The translations under genes and the position numbers were made by a program. Positions 60,472 through 64,000 of a stretch of 64,000 nt of DNA are shown piece after piece. This stretch comes from CAYSRJ01 sp964521865 (lineage in GTDB: Bacteria > Spirochaetota > B62-G9 > DRHN01), in NCBI GenBank assembly GCA_964521865.1, contig CAZFTJ010000004.1:62001-126000 (forward strand), given 5' to 3'. Under the pieces are notes generated by a model. It made no database searches. It worked only from the letters and a program-made list of their open reading frames with translations, and had not been told where the DNA came from. Position 1 is the first letter of the stretch. Every line of letters begins with the position of its first letter.

Positions 60472-61179
60472 ATGAAACATCTCACCTACTACAATCTCAT
60501 CGAAGCTCTCAAAGAAAAGGGGTGCCCGATCTGCACCCTCCTTGGCAGAAATACTCACAAATATATGGTTTCATTCCTGTACGAAAGTGTGAATGATCCC
60601 GGGGTACGGAAAAGAATCAGGGAGTCATACGGTTTCTGCAGCCGGCATGCCTGGCAGCTGAAAGAGATCGGAGACGGGCTCGGACTGAGTATTGTTTATG
60701 AAGATCTATTGGAAAACACACGAATGAAAATAGAGAGCATGGTTCAATCGGTCAGAAGTATCAAGGACCTCAAAACCGATCCCTTTGTGAGCGGGACAAA
60801 AAGCTACACCCGGAGCATTGAAAAATCATGCCCGGTATGCCGCCTGGAAAAACAGAACTCCGAACGTAATATAGCCGCCTTTCTGGAGAGCCTGGAAGAC
60901 AGTGAGTTCAAAAAACTGTACATGCAATCGTCCGGACTTTGTATGCCTCATCTTATTGAATTACTGCGACACATAAAACACATAAAAAATGAAGAGAAGC
61001 AGGTACGCGAAATCCTTCATACGGAGCTTCGGAAGATACGTGAGTTGAGCATGGAATTGAAAGAGTTTCAGCGCAAGCACGATTACCGTTTTTCATCGGA
61101 AGGATTCGGCCCTGAGCGGGATTCCTGGATCAGGGCAATCGAGAAGATGGCCGGCAAGGAAGGAAACGGTTCGGTATGA
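60472..61179 (+). CDS. DUF6062-like protein with two Cys/His modules
   Basis: A 235-residue protein from the ATG at 60472, just after the terminator. GCPICTLLG...YGFCSRHAWQL near the N-terminus and SCPVCRLEK...SGLCMPHLIELL near residue 120 are duplicate modules, each CxxC followed by CxxH about 45-50 residues later. The C-terminal half is helical and charged (LRKIRELSMELKEFQRKHDY). The duplicated Cys/His pattern recalls DUF6062. It may bind zinc or another metal. The riboswitch upstream suggests a role in fluoride or toxic-ion stress. Confidence 0.7.
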   Translation: MKHLTYYNLIEALKEKGCPICTLLGRNTHKYMVSFLYESVNDPGVRKRIRESYGFCSRHAWQLKEIGDGLGLSIVYEDLLENTRMKIESMVQSVRSIKDLKTDPFVSGTKSYTRSIEKSCPVCRLEKQNSERNIAAFLESLEDSEFKKLYMQSSGLCMPHLIELLRHIKHIKNEEKQVREILHTELRKIRELSMELKEFQRKHDYRFSSEGFGPERDSWIRAIEKMAGKEGNGSV

Positions 61180-61305
61180 CGAACGACCCGTCACCGTTGA
61201 TACACCGAAAGGTCCGGAAAAAAACATTTTAATAACTCTGCTGATTTTGTATAATAACACCCATCCGAACATCAACCAAACCGCCGGAAGAAGGGAGAAG
61301 AAGAG

Positions 61306-61797
61306 ATGAAACGCCAGAAGGTTCAACTACCACGAGAATTGTATGATTTCCCTGAAGGCAAAATCAGGATGATTAACTGGAAAGAGGTCGCTCCGATGGA
61401 GCTCGGAAACTGGGCCGGACTGCACGGCGGCATGGAGACCCAGCTCATCGTCTGCAGGGAAACCACGGGTTCAGAAAAAACGGTTATGGGTCGTTCCGTG
61501 TTCTTTCCGGGAGCTTTCCACGATCCTCACTGCCACCTGTACGCCGAGGAGTTCATCTACTGCCTGAGCGGCAAGGCTGTGGCCGGGGGCGGCAACCGCG
61601 AGTACCTCTTTACACCCGGGGATGTCCAGTTTGCTGCGGTTTCGGAAATTCACTGGCTGCGAAACCCTTTTGACGAACCTCTCGAATTTTTGTGGGTGTA
61701 CACGGGAGTCGCGATGCCCGATGAAAGCGGATACTCGACACCCGATCTATTCGACCAGGCATACACCGTTGTTAAAAAGAACGCAACACCCAAATAA
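61306..61797 (+). CDS. Cupin-domain protein
   Basis: A 163-residue single-cupin protein. The conserved metal ligands are in HDPHCHLYAEEFIYCLSGKAVAG (His, His, Glu), and GDVQFAAVSEIHWLRNP gives the second motif His. Such proteins are sugar isomerases or dioxygenases; the reaction is unknown. An AGAAGAGATG ribosome-like region precedes the start. A TATAAT (61250-61255) lies 50 bp upstream. It is followed by the SDR gene. Confidence 0.83.
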   Translation: MKRQKVQLPRELYDFPEGKIRMINWKEVAPMELGNWAGLHGGMETQLIVCRETTGSEKTVMGRSVFFPGAFHDPHCHLYAEEFIYCLSGKAVAGGGNREYLFTPGDVQFAAVSEIHWLRNPFDEPLEFLWVYTGVAMPDESGYSTPDLFDQAYTVVKKNATPK

Positions 61798-61879
61798 CGT
61801 ATGTAAACGTATCAGTCGAAATAATCCATTTTCACGCGCACGGTTTTCGGCGATTAAAACCGTAAAGGAGAATAGTACC

Positions 61880-62698
61880 ATGGAAGATCTCGTATCAAAG
61901 GCGAGTGCGGTTGGCTCCCTCTTCACGTTGACCGGGAAAGTGGCTGTTGTAACCGGAGGCGGCAAGGGACTGGGAGAGGCCATTGCGCTTGCTCTTGCAG
62001 GTGCGGGTGCGGATGTGGCAATCGCGGGGAAGACTATGGAGAACAACCGGCGTGCGGCAGACGAAGTTGCCGAGCTCGGCAGACGCTCCCTGGCAGTCAA
62101 GGTGGAAGTCCGCAGGCAGGTAGAAGTATCGAATATGGTTGAAAAGGTCGTCCGCAGGCTCGGCCGGCTCGACATACTGGTGAACAGTGCAGGCTTTGCC
62201 GATGTAAAACCGATTGCGGAATTTCCGCTTGATCTCTGGGAGTACATTATGGACGTTAATGTCAAGGGGACGTTTCTATGCGCCCGTGAAGCGGCAAAAG
62301 TCATGCTGAAGCAGAAAAGCGGCAAAATCATAAATATATCGTCACTGCAGGGATTCGCAGGACGGGCCGACGACCCCGCATACTCGGCCAGCAAGGCTGC
62401 GGTCAACCTGATGACCATGTCAATGGCATGCGAATGGGCCAAAGACGGCATATGCGTGAATGCGATAGCACCGACCTGGTGCTGGACCGACCTCACAGCC
62501 CCTCACCTGAATAAAAGAGCCTTTTACGAAAAGCTTCAGCAGCGCATCCCCATCGGGAGGGCAGGAAACAGGGAGGACCTGTTCGGAATCGCGGTTTTTC
62601 TGGCATCGGACGCCTCCAACTTCATCAACGGCGCCGTCATTCCTGTGGACGGAGGGGCGATCGCGTCGGACGGTTTTCCGCAGGTACCGCCTTCATAA
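61880..62698 (+). CDS. Short-chain dehydrogenase/reductase
   Basis: A 272-residue SDR. VAVVTGGGKGLGEAIALAL (TGGGxGxG), LVNSAGFAD, IINISSLQGFAG (Ser) and DDPAYSASKAAVNLM (Tyr/Lys) form the classical active site. It ends VIPVDGGAIASDG. The ATG at 61880 is selected by AGGAG 9 nt upstream; the open frame continues far upstream. Probable pair with the cupin gene. Confidence 0.92.
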   Translation: MEDLVSKASAVGSLFTLTGKVAVVTGGGKGLGEAIALALAGAGADVAIAGKTMENNRRAADEVAELGRRSLAVKVEVRRQVEVSNMVEKVVRRLGRLDILVNSAGFADVKPIAEFPLDLWEYIMDVNVKGTFLCAREAAKVMLKQKSGKIINISSLQGFAGRADDPAYSASKAAVNLMTMSMACEWAKDGICVNAIAPTWCWTDLTAPHLNKRAFYEKLQQRIPIGRAGNREDLFGIAVFLASDASNFINGAVIPVDGGAIASDGFPQVPPS

Positions 62699-62829
62699 CG
62701 AAATGCGATAATGAATTGGGACGAAAAACGGTCCGGACCTATTCGGGTTTTAAAATCCGCTTTTCAACTGTTCGTACCGGCAGTATCTTTTATTACAGTT
62801 GTTGTACATGTAATGTAGCTCACCGGCTG

Positions 62830-62889
62830 TACTTGACAGCACCTGCGGCATCTTCGACATTATTTTGGATGGGAAGCGTTCGGATAATA
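62830..62889 (+). repeat. Copy of the dispersed hairpin repeat with upstream unit
   Basis: TACTTGACAGCACCTGCGGC followed by ATCTTCGACATTATTTTGGA and TGGGAAGCGTTCGGATAATA. It lies in the 285-bp gap between the SDR and the FmdB gene. The stem is partly decayed. Confidence 0.65.
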
Positions 62890-62983
62890 AAAGGGTGGAA
62901 ACATAATCGGGCGTTCGGGACGCGGGTTTTCATCGCATTAATCACCGCATACCTGCCGCAGAAAAAGCGGAACTGGAAAAAAG

Positions 62984-63196
62984 ATGCCTATTTATGAATA
63001 CGAATGCATCGAGTGTAAAAGTCAATTCGAGCATTTTGTCAGGTCGTCCGATCATGTGATCCCCTGCCCCGAATGCGGCGGCAACAGGATAAAAAAGCTC
63101 TTCAGCACGTTCGCCCACAGGTCGTCTGCAGAGCCTGCATCTTCAGGGTCGGGATGCAGCAGCTGTGCAGGAAAAAACTGTGCACAATGCGGGTGA
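62984..63196 (+). CDS. FmdB-family zinc-ribbon protein
   Basis: A 70-residue protein. MPIYEYECIECKSQFEHFV gives the first CxxC and VIPCPECGGNRIKKLFSTF the second, the typical FmdB/CxxC_CXXC_SSSS pattern. The tail is Ser/Gly/Cys-rich (GCSSCAGKNCAQCG). Its role is unresolved in the family. Confidence 0.9.
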   Translation: MPIYEYECIECKSQFEHFVRSSDHVIPCPECGGNRIKKLFSTFAHRSSAEPASSGSGCSSCAGKNCAQCG

Positions 63197-63271
63197 AAAT
63201 AAGCCACTGCACCTGCCTCTGTTTTACATGCTGCCCGTACAAAAAAGTATGAAAAATATCCATAGTTTTTC

Positions 63272-63300
63272 TTGACAATATTTATATATTAGTTTAGAAT
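63272..63300 (+). promoter_or_regulatory. Promoter of the ArsR-FAD oxidase operon
   Basis: TTGACA (63272-63277) and TAGAAT (63295-63300) with 17 bp between. The spacer is AT-rich (TATTTATATATTAG). A regulator site there would suit the ArsR protein, but the palindrome is imperfect. Confidence 0.75.
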
Positions 63301-63324
63301 TTTCGCAATTAGGAGATTTCAAAT

Positions 63325-63648
63325 ATGATCATTGATGAAAACAATGAATATTACGAGCTTCATGCGAATCTGTGCAGGATATTTGCGAACCCCCGCAGAC
63401 TGGAAATAATCAATGTCTTGCGGGACAAAGAGCTGAACGTAACCGAGATATTGAAATCGATGAACATCAGCAAAACCAACCTGTCCCAGCATCTCTCCCT
63501 GATGAAAGACAGGGGCATTGTAAAAATACGCCGCGATGGTCAGCACATTTACTACTCGATTGCTAACCAGAAAATCGTACAGACGTACGATTTAATGTCA
63601 ACCGTCCTGCGTGAACTGCTGGACCAGAGAATATCCAAACTCAAATAA
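63325..63648 (+). CDS. ArsR-family transcriptional regulator
   Basis: A 107-residue winged-helix protein: RIFANPRRLEIINVLRDKELNVTEILKSMNISKTNLSQHLSLMKDRGIVKIRRDGQHIYYSI is the classic ArsR fold with helix-turn-helix. No Cys pair of the metal-sensing alpha3 type is seen; one Cys near residue 17 is present. AGGAG lies 8 nt before the ATG. It lies 18 bp upstream of the FAD-linked oxidase gene and likely regulates it. Confidence 0.92.
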   Translation: MIIDENNEYYELHANLCRIFANPRRLEIINVLRDKELNVTEILKSMNISKTNLSQHLSLMKDRGIVKIRRDGQHIYYSIANQKIVQTYDLMSTVLRELLDQRISKLK

Positions 63649-63666
63649 AGCGGAAGGAGAAACAGC

Positions 63667-64000
63667 ATGGGCCGCCTGACGAAACAGGATCGCACGCATC
63701 TTGAAAAAATATTCGCAAATCGGGTTTCATTCGACGGTATCGAGCGCAAACTTTACAGTCATGATATCGGGGCGCTTCCAAATATGATAAAACCGCTTGC
63801 CGGGGCTACGATTCCCGATGCGGTTGTTCAGCCGAACACCGAAGAAGAGCTCGTAGAACTGATAAAATGGTCGCGTGAAAAGGAAATCTATATTACACCC
63901 AGAGGGAAGGCAACATCCGGATACGGCGGCGTCATTCCGATTAAAAAAGGGCTCGTTGTCGATTTTTACCGCATGAATAAAATCAAGTCGGTCGATGCAC
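63667..64000 (+). CDS. FAD-linked oxidase (GlcD/lactate dehydrogenase type), partial
   Basis: The first 111 residues are in the window: MGRLTKQDRTHLEKIFANRVS... then DAVVQPNTEEELVELIKWSREKEIYITPRGKATSGYGGVIPIKKGLVVDFYRMN. This is the start of the PCMH-type FAD-binding domain. The GlcD-type family oxidises 2-hydroxyacids. AAGGAG precedes the ATG by 9 nt. The frame remains open at the window edge. Confidence 0.88.
   Translation, partial: MGRLTKQDRTHLEKIFANRVSFDGIERKLYSHDIGALPNMIKPLAGATIPDAVVQPNTEEELVELIKWSREKEIYITPRGKATSGYGGVIPIKKGLVVDFYRMNKIKSVDA

Noticed and set aside
1..64000. Insertion sequences, prophage or plasmid genes
   Set aside because: No transposase, integrase, capsid, terminase or replication-initiation protein was recognised in any reading frame.

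Overview
The window looks like a chromosomal stretch from a free-living member of the Spirochaetota. The inference rests on exported proteins whose signal peptides end in an AGG(S/N)KE-type sequence instead of a Cys lipobox (positions 2636, 8828), barrel-like outer-membrane proteins ending in Phe, and many solute-binding proteins. This is a family-level impression, not a taxonomic proof. I saw no rRNA, tRNA, transposase, integrase, phage gene or CRISPR array.

Layout. 1-5.5 kb (minus strand): phosphate starvation locus phoB-phoR-pstS-pstC-pstA, with a four-unit 11-bp Pho box in front of pstS and an attenuating hairpin after it. 5.5-10 kb: class II sugar-bisphosphate aldolase, a 595-residue barrel protein, and a coiled-coil OmpA-type protein. 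10-16.7 kb: DnaQ-type exonuclease, Rrf2/IscR-like regulator, FGGY kinase, rhomboid protease, UMF1-type MFS transporter, a divergent thymidine-kinase-like P-loop protein, and OsmC. 16.8-23 kb (minus): PepP, KtrB, KtrA, a membrane PAS protein, and a LamG/FN3 exported protein. 23-27 kb: a DOMON-cytochrome b561 fusion, a small barrel protein, and a GH130 phosphorylase.

27-45.5 kb is a same-strand block of 17 genes that reads as a sugar or polyol catabolic gene cluster. Its likely first gene, an amidohydrolase, follows a promoter with an operator-like inverted repeat. The block holds an AP-endonuclease-2-type isomerase/decarboxylase, a PGDH_C-type dehydrogenase, a GntR/FCD regulator, a binding protein with two permeases (no ATPase), thiamine E1 alpha/E1 beta and lipoyl E2 of the acetoin/pyruvate dehydrogenase type (no E3), an SDR, an SMP-30 lactonase, a butanediol-dehydrogenase-like MDR, a UroD-like protein, an aldo-keto reductase, a PfkB kinase and a SIS isomerase. 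I propose a route from sugar lactone to acid, oxidoisomerisation, decarboxylation, then CoA-dependent C-C cleavage of an acetoin-like ketose. That is the best candidate for an undescribed pathway here.

45.9-49.8 kb: AEC transporter, DegP/HtrA protease, DeoR regulator. 50-60.2 kb: a class III aminotransferase divergent from a second catabolic operon (Gfo/Idh oxidoreductase, five-gene Dpp/Opp-type ABC transporter, a 59-residue isomerase fragment, a VOC protein, an amidohydrolase). 60.2-64 kb: a DUF6062-like Cys-rich protein preceded by what reads as a fluoride (crcB-type) riboswitch with an approximately 130-nt insertion, then cupin, SDR, FmdB zinc ribbon, ArsR regulator, and the start of a FAD-linked oxidase.

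A hairpin repeat with arms TTATCCGGATGC and GCGTCCGGATAA recurs in at least six intergenic gaps, suggesting a REP-like family. All annotations come from reading the sequence; no database search was run.
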